This document shows, piece by piece, positions 43,183 to 55,200 of a stretch of 64,000 nt of DNA. Origin of the DNA: Sordaria brevicollis (Eukaryota; Ascomycota; Sordariomycetes; Sordariales; Sordariaceae); assembly GCA_033439795.1 (NCBI GenBank), contig JAUTDP010000004.1:2046001-2110000 (forward strand). The letters run 5' to 3'. The notes under the pieces are model-generated. The model did no database searches, was not told where the DNA came from, and was given only the letters and a program-made list of their open reading frames with translations. The number at the start of each line of letters is the position of its first letter. The first letter of the stretch is position 1. Made by a program: the position numbers and the translations under genes.

Positions 43183-44438
43183 ATGGCCGGCGACGCGCAG
43201 GATAGCGTCTTATCAACGATCGCCAACAGCATCGGCATAGCTACCTTCGCCTTTTCAGCCCTGAACCTCTGGTTCCTGTTCTATCGCAGAAGTCTCAAGT
43301 TTGAGTCGGATGTGAGATCCTTGAAATGGCAAGACTTGATGGCGGACTTGGAACGAAGAGAGAGCTTCATGCGTTTACAGGTATGTATGTGGATTGGAAA
43401 CTGCTCCATTTCTTACCTACCTCGATTGAGAGTGTGCTCATGCTTATTCATTTACCATAGCCTGCCGTTCCTCATTCCCTGCCACCGAATCCCCCCGTCT
43501 TTACATACAAGGATCGGATCAATTACGAACGATGTTTGTTGCAAGCCGGCATCAACCAACGTCTTGAAGAAGCCAGGAACATTCTTTCAGAAATGGCCGA
43601 GACATGGGACCCGATCAAAAAATACTTGGGCATTACGGGAATATTCCGGGGTCTTGTTGAAGGTATCCTCCCAATAATACAAATCCCGTGGGTTATTTTG
43701 AAGAGCCTAGGGGGCGGCTGGGGTTCGGGTGTTGAGGTGTTTGGTTATGCTATGGATGTTATGTTATGTCTGATAAGACTTTTGAACGTATTTTGGGGCG
43801 TATCAAAGAAGAAGGGCAAAATCACGGCTCAGGTTTGGCGGTCAATGTTTGGATGGCGAGAGCTTTCCGAGCACTATCAGCGCTGTAAGTTTATGAGACA
43901 AACTTCACAAGTTATACACGGCGATTTGTCTTTTTCAGACATTTTCGACGTGTGTAGAGATACCCAACTCCACGCTTGTCCAGCACCACCTACTCATCAA
44001 GACCACTGCCATATTTCAGAAGGAGAAAGAGCTAACAGGCTTACGCATCAGATCTCACGACTTTACACGATGTCGACTCCCGCATTATGCTCCTTCAAGG
44101 GCTCAACTCCATGCATCTTCAAAGGTGATTACATTCCCGTTACTCACACGGCCCTTGCTAACACCGCACTCTAAAGCACTATCGACAGCCATGCATCCAC
44201 TATCGCAGAGATGGAAAACACTCTAAACACTTTCTCTCCACCGTCCTCGGGCCTTCAAACACCCGGCGTCGTTGTTGTTGAAGAGGAGGCGACCAGGACC
44301 CTCACACCGCCATCGCCAACTTTAGACAGTACTGGTAAAACACCAACCATCATCATCAACACTACCTCTTCAAAAGAAACCCTCAACCAGACTCACGTAT
44401 TGCCAGCATCGACAAGAGCCTCCTCCTCGTCTTCTTGA
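43183..44438 (+). CDS. Small membrane/coiled-coil protein, copy C
   Basis: Exons 43183-43380, 43461-43884, 44052-44124 and 44177-44438 give 318 aa. The N-terminus MAGDAQDSVLS and the membrane helix IANSIGIATFAFSALNLWFLF match copies A and B. The second exon adds a Pro-rich loop, a coiled coil (NQRLEEARNILSEMAETW) and a second hydrophobic region. A naive reading past 43884 stays open to 44174 but in a false frame: the correct donor GTAAGT joins the CATCAG acceptor (branch CTAAC at 44032) to give LTTLHDVDSRIMLLQGLN, in the same 73-base exon as copy B. The last exon (STIDSHASTIAEMENTLN, then Ser/Thr-rich) ends with a poly-Ser stop. Function unknown. Confidence 0.72.
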
Positions 44439-44908
44439 GATAGTTACGGGAACCTTTGCGTGTCCCAGTGACACTGACATATACCCGTCAACAGAACCTT
44501 CGTTCACTCGCTAATGGTTGATGGGTTCAAGTTATTACAGTAGGAAGGCATTCAACGCTTTTGCTTCCACGTTCATGGTCAACTTGGCCATTTTTGGACC
44601 GGTCCTTGATACTGAACGGAGCCAATGTTATAAAGTTGCAAAACCATCCGTCATCAACTTGTCATTGTTGGGGATAATATATATGTACAAGCATCGTCCA
44701 TGATAACTGTCCCATACAAATGTTGTAGGTATCTACTTGCAGATGTGGTAACATCACGATACCCGTCAATGGATCACGGCATAAGGTAGCTCTGGCTCTG
44801 GTACCGGGATGATCTTGCTGGTACCAGTATTTGGGTGGCGTCCGCTGAGTCCTATGTCAGAATCCAAATCTGGGTGCCTCGGTCTGTCTCCTTCCCGACT
44901 CAAACCGC
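44439..44908. other. Intergenic, convergent 3' ends
   Basis: Copy C (plus) and the LPMO gene (minus) end toward each other here. No gene. Confidence 0.45.
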
Positions 44909-45999
44909 TTAACACTTAAAAACAGCAGGGCCAGGAATGGTGTAGGTGGCAGCTACAGAATCTCCCAGTTAGTCGCTCTTCCTTCTATCATACCAACCAT
45001 AGGAACATGGTAGGAAACTCACCCTTGTAAGCATCATAAGTAACACCAGGATCAGTGCTCTTATACGCGCCCGGGAAGCTGACCAGGTTCGTAGAAGGAG
45101 TCTTGGTTCCCGAGCCGGTAACCTGCAGCTGATGGCATCCGGGGTAGAACTGAGCACCAGGATAGGAGTAGGCGGCATGTAGAGCGATGATTTCATGACG
45201 AACGAGGTAGTAGCCGGGCTTGAGGCAGGACGGGATGGTGTACTCGTAGTTGGCGGGGGCGGTCATGAGAGGGGTCTGTTTTTGGGTGTTGCTGTCAGCT
45301 ACACCTACACATACCCTTTGGCTGAAGGGCAAGTTGACCTCGGAAAGGGGGAAAGAAATGGAAGAAGGAATAAGGGAGGACCAAGGCAAAACTTACAGCA
45401 GCCCAAACGTTGCTCGTTCCCTCACGACCACCTTCCTTGACCTTGAACCACACCTTGTCGCTGGCGCTAGGAGTCCAGTTCTGGCACCCAGTATCCGGGC
45501 AGCGGGCCATGTAGGTGATAACTGGGCCCATGTGAGAATCGGGCCAGAGGGTCCAGCGCAGAGTGACGGTTGAGCCGGCGGCGGCAGGAGCGTGAAGCTT
45601 GGCTGGGGCCGAGTCGGCGTTGCATTGGATGGCGAGCGAGGTCACGTCTTCAACGGGACCGTTGCCAGGAATCTTTCGGGAAATGCGCTCGGGCTGTAGG
45701 ACTAGAGTGTTAGTGCGGGAGAGGTATGATGAAGGTGACGGTTCGGGACTTACAGCGGTACCCATATAAGGGTCCATGTAGGGCTAGATAGGTAGTGTGA
45801 GTTTCTGGGATTTAGGCCGAAGGTCATGGTGATGGTCTTACTTGGTAGAACTATGAGGTTGTCAGTTTGCCCTTCTTTGTCCTGGACCAGATGAACCAAC
45901 ACATACCTGATAGGTCTGTCCACCAATAGTGGCGTTGTCGACATAGCCGTGGGCGGCCACAAGGCCAACAGAAGCCAAAATAGTCGCAAAGGTCTTCAT
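44909..45999 (-). CDS. AA9 (GH61) lytic polysaccharide monooxygenase
   Basis: Minus strand, six exons: 45907-45999, 45842-45850, 45754-45783, 45397-45693, 45023-45275 and 44909-44952, giving 241 aa. The signal peptide MKTFATILASVGLVAA precedes HGYVDNAT, so mature residue 1 is the copper-binding histidine (H17). The second copper ligand is in PDSHMGP (H98), and the axial tyrosine is in AQFYPGC (Y187), with RHEIIALH before it. A 9-base exon (TTCTACCAA, Phe-Tyr-Gln) lies between two introns and is easily lost in automated models. There is no CBM1 at the C-terminus. The enzyme is secreted and cleaves cellulose or related glucans oxidatively. Each splice restores the frame and the known order of AA9 motifs (FYQPYMDPYMG, then PERISRKIPGNGPVEDV). 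Confidence 0.95.
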
Positions 46000-47429
46000 C
46001 TTGGTCTTTGTCGAGTAAGTTTGAGCTGAGTGTCCAACCTGTTTCACGACAAAACCTTGTTCTTCTTTCAAGCCGGCTCTCACGGATGCTTTATATTTCC
46101 CACCTCACACATGAGGCTCTGTCCGTAACCAGACCCGGTAACTTCCAATGAGAGGACAAGTCCCACACATTAATCCGCGAACCCGACTTCCCACGCCCGA
46201 CAACACGAACCCAAACCAGACATTCGGATATTTCAACGTCTCTATCCGGGTGACATTGAACCAAATGGCCTATAAACCGGGTTCAGATGGCAGATGGACT
46301 TGGCGATCCCGCTCGCCAATGTTTCATCTATACTCTATTTGGTAGCCAGACAAGGGGCGGAGGCTGCACCATCCACCCTTACCCTCGAGGATAATTCTCG
46401 GAAGCAAGTGCATGTGGGGAAGCAATACCGACAGGGCGAAATGGACGTCCTCCGGTTATGCTCCAAGGAAACGACGCGTGGCAAGAGATGTGAATAGAAA
46501 CATTGGTGATGGTGGTGATATTCGAACTTGAGGCTTCTTGCCTGCATTAAGAGACGCTATTGACCAACGGGGTGCCATCTTCCGAGGTTTTGCTTCGCTG
46601 CTGGGGTTACCAAGGGGAATTGACCCACCAATAGCACAACACCGAGCGGGGGAATTTGGCATTTGATGAGATTTTGTTTGGAGGTGTAGAACCATATCAC
46701 CATGCTGATGATATGAGAGTGTCGATGTTGGAGTCAGATGTTCCGGTCAGTACCTTGTGCAGTTGTTGTCCATCGACTATCGGAATGAGATGCCGAGGAC
46801 GTTCTCGCTTTCAATCTGAGCGACAGGAAAAACAATCAGAAGAGGGGAAGATATCAGGAGACTACTCCCGAAAAGCCGTTGTGGGTTTGTATTGAAGAAT
46901 ACTTTCACGTCTTGGATTCCAGACTGTGACATCCTATTGTCTTGGCTAGTCCATAGGATCCGCAGAATCGGAGCGCCCGACCAGAACCTCTCGGTCTTCC
47001 AATACGGCCAAGTTCCGCATTGCGGATCGGGCCCTCCGGGTGATACTGGCATATGGCCAAGCCATTCTAGAAATGCTTTCGAGCCTCATTGCGCTTGCAA
47101 GTGGTTGAGTATCGAGAACCTCGGTGGCTGAAGAGGGTTTGCGGCCGACGATGTTGGGGAAGGTCGAAGGACAGGTCGAATGCAAACGAGAGAACGATGA
47201 CTTGGGTCAACATTGGGTCCAGGGAAGAGCGCTTGCTCCACTGTCATTGTGTTCTAAGAAAATTCCATGTAAGGATCGTAGTGATATCAAACTGCGTTGG
47301 CGCTTGGATAGCCAATGAGATGGCCATATCGCTTAGCGAAAAGCCTTCAGGCTGGGCTGAAGAATTGCGTGCCCGACAACCTCGAGGACGACCGACAATC
47401 TCGAGAGGAGCCACGAATGCACCGTAATC
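46000..47429. other. Divergent promoter region
   Basis: Between the LPMO (minus) and the first HET gene (plus). It contains the LPMO TATA box. Short frames on both strands have no domains. Confidence 0.45.
46090..46095 (-). promoter_or_regulatory. TATA box of the LPMO gene
   Basis: TATAAA on the minus strand in GAAATATAAAGC, about 90 bases before the ATG. This suits a tightly regulated, strongly inducible cellulolytic gene. The binding sites of the controlling transcription factors were not identified. Confidence 0.5.
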
Positions 47430-49457
47430 ATGAGCATCCTCAAAGGACCACCTCCGGGCGGAGCGCTTCGTCCACCACTTGATCCAGCGGCTGACGAAAT
47501 TCGACTTCTCGACATCTTTCCATCCGAAAACACCTCATCCCCCGTAGCATGCAGATATCGCATTATCAGTCTGATACCTGATCAAGGGCAATACGTACCT
47601 TGTTACGAGGCTCTGTCCTATGCCTGGAAAGATGCTGGAAATGACCCGGAAACAGAGGCGTCTTGTATTATCATTGACGGCAACCTTTTTCCAGTCTCGT
47701 CAAGTCTCTTACGAGCGCTCCGTCGACTTCGATATACCGACCGGATAAGGACTTTGTGGGTAGACGCAGTATGCATCAACCAGTTCGACGATGTCGAAAA
47801 GACGCAGCAAGTCAACCTGATGCGCCGCATTTACGCCTCGTGCACCCAGTGCAACATCTGGCTGGGATACCCACGAGACGTCGGCGTCTCTGAGGAACAC
47901 GCACAAGCGGCTTTTGACACTATCAGTTGGATCACAGCGGCAGGTGGAGCGATGGACGCCCGGTTCAATGGGGCTGATGTACCTAACCCATCTCCGCCGG
48001 GTTGGTTTCAAGATGTTGAAGATGATGGGATTGACAAAGTGGAGGGTGCCAATCATGAGCTCCGACTAAGGGTCTCGGAGGCATTCTACAAGTTGTTCAG
48101 AACGCCTTGGTGGTCGCGAGTGTGGACCGTGCAAGAGGCTGCCCTCCCTTCTGCTGCAACTGTGTATTGGGGTGATTGTGAGATTTCGTGGCATACTCTC
48201 GACATGGCGTCAGAAGCCATCATGGCGCCGGATGACGGAAGGCGAGAGGAACATGTTGGTTATTTAATGCCAGAAGAACTCTACAAGTTCAAGGCGCTAG
48301 ACTATCTGACTTCTGTCATGCGGGGTATCAAAATCTCGTCTGGTGGTAGTGAGGACCCTGTATCGACGCTCTATCGCTGGCGCGGGAGGAAGTCCACGGA
48401 CCCAAGAGATAAGGTGTACGGATTGATGGGACTGAAAGGACGGACTGTCAGTGAGGATGACGAAGAGGATGGCAAGGGAAGTGACAGCGGGGAGGGCGTG
48501 GAGGATAAGGATCATGTCGACGACAACGACGACCAGGAGGAGGCCCGGGAGGGGAAGGTGGCTGCTTTCCTCTCCGGTATCCCATCCTGTGACTACACCT
48601 TGGATGCCCAAACATTATTCTGTCGCGTCTCGTGGGCCCTCATCAAGCAATCCAACAGTCTTCAGCCTCTCATAGGCCGGCGAGGGGAACCGGCCAAGTT
48701 GGAGGGCCTTCCGTCGTGGGTCATAGACTGGTCGCAAGACAGATGGTCGGATGGCTTCTTCTACTTTAATACTGAAGAAAAGAAGGTCCCAGTCCAAGTT
48801 CCGGCGGGGGAGTATTGGGAACACGAGAAACTCTTCTACCACTACTGCGCCGATGGACCTGTCATGGTGGGACCCGGACCGCGGCTTTTGGACGAAGCTG
48901 GACGAGTCCTTGGATTGGACGGGTTTTTGGTTGACAGGATCGCAGTGGTGGAGCAGCGCGAGGTCCTTGGGAGAGCGGAGTTTTCAGGCAACGAGGTTTT
49001 GCTAGCAAACGGAGCACGATACGGAGAGCTCATTGGGCGGTGTCATGGCTATTTCTCGTCAGCAAGCGAAGAATCACGCACGCGATGGCAGAGTGGCAGC
49101 TGGATGCAGGAATACCTCGGTGTTATGACGGGCCAGCTGGACCCAGCAATGCCAGGCAACTGTCCTTGCGATCGGGACGAGTGGGCGTCGACATATCTCC
49201 AACACCATCTTTTGTTTGTTACTGAAGGAGGCAAGGTCGGATTTGGGCCGGTGACGTCTGAGCCTGGCGATGAGGTCTGGATTCTGGAATTGTGTAGGCT
49301 CCCGGTTGTGCTCAAACCTCTGCATGATTCCAGTCCAGTCGACAGAACAACCCGTCGTGCGTTTACTTGGGTGGGCGACTGTTGCGTGTATGGCATCATG
49401 ATGGGAGAAGCCGTCGCGGGGAAAGAGGATGCTTGGATTGAAGTTGCCGTGCACTGA
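47430..49457 (+). CDS. HET-domain protein (heterokaryon-incompatibility type), first
   Basis: 675 aa, single exon. The HET domain spans about residues 45-240 with all three conserved blocks: YEALSYAWKD (59-68), LWVDAVCINQFDDVEKTQQV (109-128) and WWSRVWTVQEA (about 226-236). An acidic, low-complexity insert (about 345-375, Glu/Asp/Gly) follows. The rest has Trp-rich motifs (SWVIDWSQDRW) typical of the C-terminal region of large HET proteins, with no NACHT, WD or ankyrin repeats. HET domains drive cell death in vegetative incompatibility; most members, including this one, have no assigned partner. It contains the expected RIYASC segment after the second block. The start is the first ATG that keeps the whole HET domain. 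Confidence 0.92.
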   Translation: MSILKGPPPGGALRPPLDPAADEIRLLDIFPSENTSSPVACRYRIISLIPDQGQYVPCYEALSYAWKDAGNDPETEASCIIIDGNLFPVSSSLLRALRRLRYTDRIRTLWVDAVCINQFDDVEKTQQVNLMRRIYASCTQCNIWLGYPRDVGVSEEHAQAAFDTISWITAAGGAMDARFNGADVPNPSPPGWFQDVEDDGIDKVEGANHELRLRVSEAFYKLFRTPWWSRVWTVQEAALPSAATVYWGDCEISWHTLDMASEAIMAPDDGRREEHVGYLMPEELYKFKALDYLTSVMRGIKISSGGSEDPVSTLYRWRGRKSTDPRDKVYGLMGLKGRTVSEDDEEDGKGSDSGEGVEDKDHVDDNDDQEEAREGKVAAFLSGIPSCDYTLDAQTLFCRVSWALIKQSNSLQPLIGRRGEPAKLEGLPSWVIDWSQDRWSDGFFYFNTEEKKVPVQVPAGEYWEHEKLFYHYCADGPVMVGPGPRLLDEAGRVLGLDGFLVDRIAVVEQREVLGRAEFSGNEVLLANGARYGELIGRCHGYFSSASEESRTRWQSGSWMQEYLGVMTGQLDPAMPGNCPCDRDEWASTYLQHHLLFVTEGGKVGFGPVTSEPGDEVWILELCRLPVVLKPLHDSSPVDRTTRRAFTWVGDCCVYGIMMGEAVAGKEDAWIEVAVH

Positions 49458-49904
49458 GCGGGAGATATCATGATCTCTTGCCTTTATCAAATTTCACACC
49501 TTTGTAACGAGGGAAGGGGCCAGCCAGCTAAGATTGGAAAGGAGACTACTTAAAAAAAGATTGGTTGAATTGCGGAAAGCGTGTCTGGCGGAGGTGCTCT
49601 TGTCGTCATTCGTCAAATAATATGCAGTTATCCACGAATACGTTCGATAATCGATATTGGCCGAGCTCTTCGTTGGAGTCTACCGTATGTCACCTACCCC
49701 AAGATGCAATTAAACAGCATTCCACCTTACTTATGCGTTTCCAGGGTTCTGAAATCTCATCTGCAGGTACTCCGCGTTTACCCCTCCTTTGCTTTCACTG
49801 CAACTTTATCCGTGAACCACATTTTTAGTTCCTATGACTTCCGTTCTCCTCGTTGCCTCAATATTCGGTCATTCACGACACATAATTCTCCTACGGCACT
49901 CACG
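49458..49904. other. Spacer between HET genes
   Basis: No feature beyond short frames; it contains the leader of the second HET gene. Confidence 0.45.
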
Positions 49905-52225
49905 ATGAGTCGCTCATGCCTGGTGGTGGATGATGAACCCCATACTTGCGCCTTCTGTGAGGAGCATCTCGCTCTCGACTTCAGCACAGTCAATGGCGCC
50001 ATTTCGCCCACCCGTCTCGAACAGATGCAGAAACGGCTCATTCAAGTTGGATTTCTCGGCCCAAATGAGAACCTCAACGACGAAAAGTTTAGCGATTTTC
50101 GAGAAATTCTGAAAGAGTACCATATATACGACGTCAACCTCAATCTGTTCTGGTCCCAAACTGCGGATGCTTGTCGCATAGCAGAGATGGTCCGCAAATT
50201 CATGAAAAAGGGACTGGAAGACGATGAGCACCATCTTCTGAAAGTACGGATCTCCTCACACTTCAAAGCTTGCGACGAGAGCATTATTATGCAGATTGAC
50301 CACGTGAAAATCGAGCCAAATACCCGGTTTGAGTGGTTTGTCGACCCAATCGTTAGCAGCGAGTCCACGGTGCTCGCCAAGAACATAACAACTGATGAAG
50401 GTATGGACTTAAACACTCTCACTTGGGTTTCTGCACGTCGATGAATACCTTGCGCAAAGACAGGGTGTCAGCTGACATTCCTACTATTGCTTCTCCAGGA
50501 ACCGCAGCGGCGCGACAGTTTCCATGCCGTCCCATGAACCATGAACCACTTCGGCACACGCTTGAGCAAGCCCGCAACTGGCTAGGGAGCTGCTTTCGTG
50601 ATCACTGGCACCCCGAATCTTCAAACGCGCCCAAGTATACACCAAAGCGGCTGCTCGAGATATCCCGAAGTCTTCACGGCTCTCCCTGTGTCACTATTGT
50701 TGAAGCCTCCACGCCTGTGACATACGCTGCTCTCTCATACAAATGGGGCGGAATCCACGAACCACGGTTGACCAGATCGAGGATTTACGGTGCTACCGCC
50801 TCAGGCCTAAAACTTTCCTTAGAGGCTCTGCCCCAAACCATTGCCGATGCCGTTAAAGTGGCTGAAGCGCTCGGAATCAATCATCTTTGGGTCGATGCTC
50901 TATGCATCATCCAAGACGACGACGCCGATAAGGCCAGGGAAATTGGCCAGATGGCCCATATATACCGCCATGCCACTATCACAATACTTGCTTCGAGAGC
51001 CAATTCGGCGTCGGAAGGCTTCTTGCACTGCCGTCATGGAAAAGTATGCCATGAAAACGCAGGAGGCAGTTCTCTTTCCAGATGGGATTTTCGATTACCA
51101 TTTCGCACCTCAAGCAATGAGCAGAGCAGCATCATCTTAACTGAACGCGGGAATGTCTTCGTAGATGATGAGCCATTGGTTACTCGTGCCTGGGCGTTCC
51201 AGGAAGCGTTGTTGTCTCCCCACATCATCAGTTATGGTAGAGTTCGGACTGTGTTCCATTGCTCACACGCCGAACAGTGGCAAGCCTACTGGTACATGTT
51301 TAGCGACAATGGCAACTTGAGGCCGGTGAGAGACATTACCAGACTACGTCAACACTTTCGGAAAATATTATCCAGACCTTACACAGGTTCAAATCAGAAA
51401 CATGATGAGCAGCCCGAGGATTATGAGACGGACCGGAGCAGGATTATGGAGGATTGGTATACCCTGTTGCACCTTTACACTGAACGAGAGCTAACCAATC
51501 CTCGAGACCGTCTAAACGCCGTCGCTGCTTTGGCTGAGGTTTTTGCACAACGTCTCGAGGACGAGTATGTTGCCGGATTCTGGCGATCGGACCCCTTGAG
51601 AGCTTTACTCTGGATGCAAGTAAGACGATCTGGGTGGGATATACCAAAAAGACCGATAAACTTTTGTGGACCGACGTGGTCCTGGGCCTCGATGGCCGGT
51701 GAAGTCTATTTTCTAGAGGCAACGAGCCTACGCCGAGACCGAGATCTTCGAATTCTGGATTGGCACGTACAACTTGGTAATGATGCAAATAAGTTCGGTG
51801 CAGTGGATTCCGGCTTCTTGAAAATCCGGGCAAAGGTAGCCCATTGCACAATCACGTCGAGAGGGGAGCGCCCTTACTATTCAGTGAGTGTCAACTGGCC
51901 AACTCAACACCGCGAAGGTTCTATGCAATGGGAGAATCTCAGGCACGAATATTATCCGGACGCATTGGAACAGGAGTTCATGCAAGAAAACAGTACCATG
52001 ACGGTACTCTTGTTGATCTTAGGCTTTTACCCACGCTCGGGTGGACGTCGCTCCTGCCGCTGTCTCGTCCTGAAAAACGCATCGCGGGGTTTGTACAGCC
52101 GTCTAGGCTTCCTTATAGCTACAGATCTAAGTGACGAGGGGCCTAGTCGACCGAAGTATGACATGTGTATCTATGATGACAACTGGGACCAAGCTTTCCC
52201 TGTCGAGACAATCACCATCGTATAG
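49905..52225 (+). CDS. HET-domain protein, second
   Basis: Exons 49905-50400 and 50499-52225 give 740 aa. The donor is GTATGG after GATGAAG. The acceptor TTCTCCAG at 50498, with a GCTGAC branch site and pyrimidine tract, keeps the frame; a nearer acceptor at 50471 would add nine residues. The first 165 residues (CAFCEEHLALDFSTVNG and onward) are an N-terminal region common in HET proteins with a CxxC pair but no named domain. The HET domain follows: YAALSYKWGG (about 240), LWVDALCIIQDDDADKAREI (about 295) and TRAWAFQEALLS (about 394). The C-terminal part has CGPTWSWASMAGEVYF, the usual Trp signature after the HET domain. It is less than 500 bases from the first HET gene, in the same orientation, but the two are not close copies. 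Confidence 0.86.
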
Positions 52226-55200
52226 AATAATTATTGGATCAACCTAACTAGAGAGGCAGGAGGTATATAGACACATATCTAGGCAGTACGTTGTATCGTG
52301 AAGACTTTCTCACCCAGGATGATGTTCTCTTGATGGACCAACAACAAATACCATGTGGCTCAAGCATCAAAAGAGACTCATCACCAACACGGGACATAGG
52401 GACATGAGAAACCAAGATGCTGATGATCGCAAGAAAGTCTTTGCTCACAGGGCCTGATAATCTAATTCCTCCGCTACAAATCTCAACACGGCGTGGTCCA
52501 ATTGACCGACCGACCGACAGCCCATTTCCCAAGCATGATAGTAATCACCCCATTCACCCACTGCTGGTAATTTCTCTCTACGCAGATAGATATCTCTCAA
52601 GCGCCAAGGCCAGAAACTTGGCTCTAAGCAAACGGAACGCAGAGAAAAAGAAAGAAAGCAAAACACCTGCTCACAACTGCTTTAGAATTGTTGCTAGTTT
52701 ACCTTTTCTTTCTGTCTTTGGGTTGATGCAGCAAATACACTACTTCCCATTACTTCCAACTGGATTTTTCCATGGCTGGCACGTGGGATGGATGATAGGG
52801 ATGATGATGATATTCCTGAGTTAAGATTCACGACATCCGATCCGCGCCAGATCACAGCGACTCGGTTGGTGCCTTTACGAAGAATGTCAAAACTTGTCAA
52901 GACACAATTCCCGAAGGAAAAAATCACATGAATGGCTCCAGGCTCAGCTGGATCCAGTTGATACGAGATGGCAGAAGACGAATGAAAAAAAAAAAAAAAA
53001 ATGAAAAAAGGAAAAAAGAACAATGGTCAATATTCCAGGTTGGAGATTCCAAAGCATGGAGATTCCAATGTACCGGGCCCGTTGTTGGTCATGCAGAGAT
53101 ATCAAAGACACGCCTCTCAATTGATATCCTGGCCTTTCTACCCCAGCGGGCAAATCGCGCTTTGCATCGAATTCCTCCAAAGAGGCCGGGACACAGGACG
53201 ATCATCTTGACATTTCTTTCGCAACGATTGCTGAAAGTTCCAACAGCAATACTACTTGGAGGCTTCTGAAATCCCACCTTCAAAGAGGGGGCAAAGGAAG
53301 GGCCCGCGCTCAGAAGCCTCGAAAGACCAGTACCTATCGAAATGCATGTGCTCTCCTTCTCTGTTGGTGATGGCGACTTGCATGTCAGATTGGGAATTTG
53401 ACAACAAAAGCGCTTTGCATTCAGTCCCCGTGATGTATGGATGGATCGAGATAGAGGAGGGATGGGTGGATGGGGGAATGGCATTGTGCTATTTCTGTTT
53501 ACAGATTAGGTTTCCGACAGTCTGGACAGAGTTGCGATTTGCTCTTGAGCGAAACATGGCACCTTGATGGACCAGCATCGTAACCGATATCGCTTTGGTG
53601 ATGGATCAACATGGCAGGTCAAAGATGAAGGCGTCGTCACGTCCGGTCTTGGCATTTGAATCCTTCGCGATGTTAGGGTCAAGAGTGTGATGCTATTCGC
53701 ATGTGCTCAGGGTTGGAGGAATTGGCATGTGCATTTTTTTTGTGGTCGGCTCTACCCGTTTGTGGAGAGGTCTATGGCGGTCGACCGGTCTCACTTGCCA
53801 GTTGCCCGGCTGGAAGGAGGTCTCAAAGTGAGGTACCACCTTCCTAACTCTGTCGTGACTGCAACCCCATATGAGGGCTCCGATTAATGAGCTCAGTTCT
53901 TGGCGGCATTGCGAACATGATAGGTGCACTGAGCAAAGCCGTCCTTTTTGCTTTCTCCGCATTTTTCAGCCTTTTTTGTGTGATGCTGCATACTGATCAT
54001 CCAACGAAAGACACTCTTTGTGTTGCAGTTGGCAAAAAGATTGAGAGGACGTGCGTTGTGCGATTGTAGTTGTTTCTGGTGATTATCCGATCTCCCTATC
54101 ACGACCGTTAGTGGCTTCGTCCCGAGTGTGTGTAAGTCAGCCCCCCTGTCTCTCCCCAGAACCTTATCTCTATTTGTGGCCATGGACCCCTGTTTGGTCT
54201 TTTTGTTCTACTAGTACCCACGAAAATCTCCCTCGCCTCGCTCATACTCCAGCGGCCGACCATACATAGTTGCCCTCACTCAGCAGCGTTCCCCCACGCG
54301 GAACAGAAGACGCCGTCCATCCGTACTTCAATCTGGTGAGGTCCGTAAAATGGATTTAGGCTTCGGCACGCATGAACAGCTAAGACGGGAGCGCGCCGTT
54401 GTGGTTTGGCGGCCCGACCAATGTCGAACCTGGTGCAACCCCAGAATCTTGGTGGCTATCGCGACCATTGACTAGCATCCAATGGCCAGCGTCAACTCGG
54501 GGAGAGCCAAGGTGTGCCAAGGGACCGAGAGACACCAACGGGAAGAAACAAAAGTTATCCTCCTCCCTGTTTGAGCACTGTGCTATCGTCTGAGTTGGGG
54601 GCTGGATGTGCTGAGGAAGATGCGATGCGAGCCAGGTCAGGCAAAAGTTCTGGGACAAAGAAATCAGCACAGCTTGACCACTTTGATATTGACGGAGAAG
54701 GCTGGGCATTTATGGTTCAGGTAGGTCCAAGACTCCAAAGCGACGATCCCCCGTTGCAGGCAGGCTTGGCCATATCAAAGTCTAAATAGGCCCCATGGGT
54801 CCAGCTCTTGTCTCCTTCGGAATGCGGACATGGTCCACGTTGGAGCCCTTGTAAAGTTCGGGTATTCTGATGCAATTGCAGGCTGCGTGTCGCGGAATAA
54901 ACGACCGTGAGAAGTTTAACTATATGTCGTGGAACGTTCATATATCTGGCCGATACGCGATTGGTGGTTTCACCTGGCGGCAAAATCCAGAAGAAATGAT
55001 GTTGTCTTCCATGATGGCTTGGCTGGCCAGATAATAGAAAAGAGAAGAATAAATTGCGTCGGTTCTGTTGTTGATCGAGATCGCCCAAGTGGCTTGTGGA
55101 AAAAGATGTCAGCGTTTGCAATGGAAGGATCAACTGACATCAACTCGCGTCGTTCCTTCCAAACCTTACACAGACGTCCTCAAGCGCCATGACCCCGGGA

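Noticed and set aside
44052..44174. The open frame that runs past the second exon of copy C and ends at 44174.
   Set aside because: Splice signals and comparison with copy B show the true frame is another one. The read-through peptide has no similarity to the paralogue.
53887..54069. A fourth copy of the membrane/coiled-coil family, because the 60-residue frame contains VLGGIANMIG and FAFSAF.
   Set aside because: The likeness covers about 25 hydrophobic residues and needs a gap. The rest of the frame has no coiled coil, no VD-LQ exon and no matching splice sites, so chance resemblance of a membrane-like stretch is more likely.
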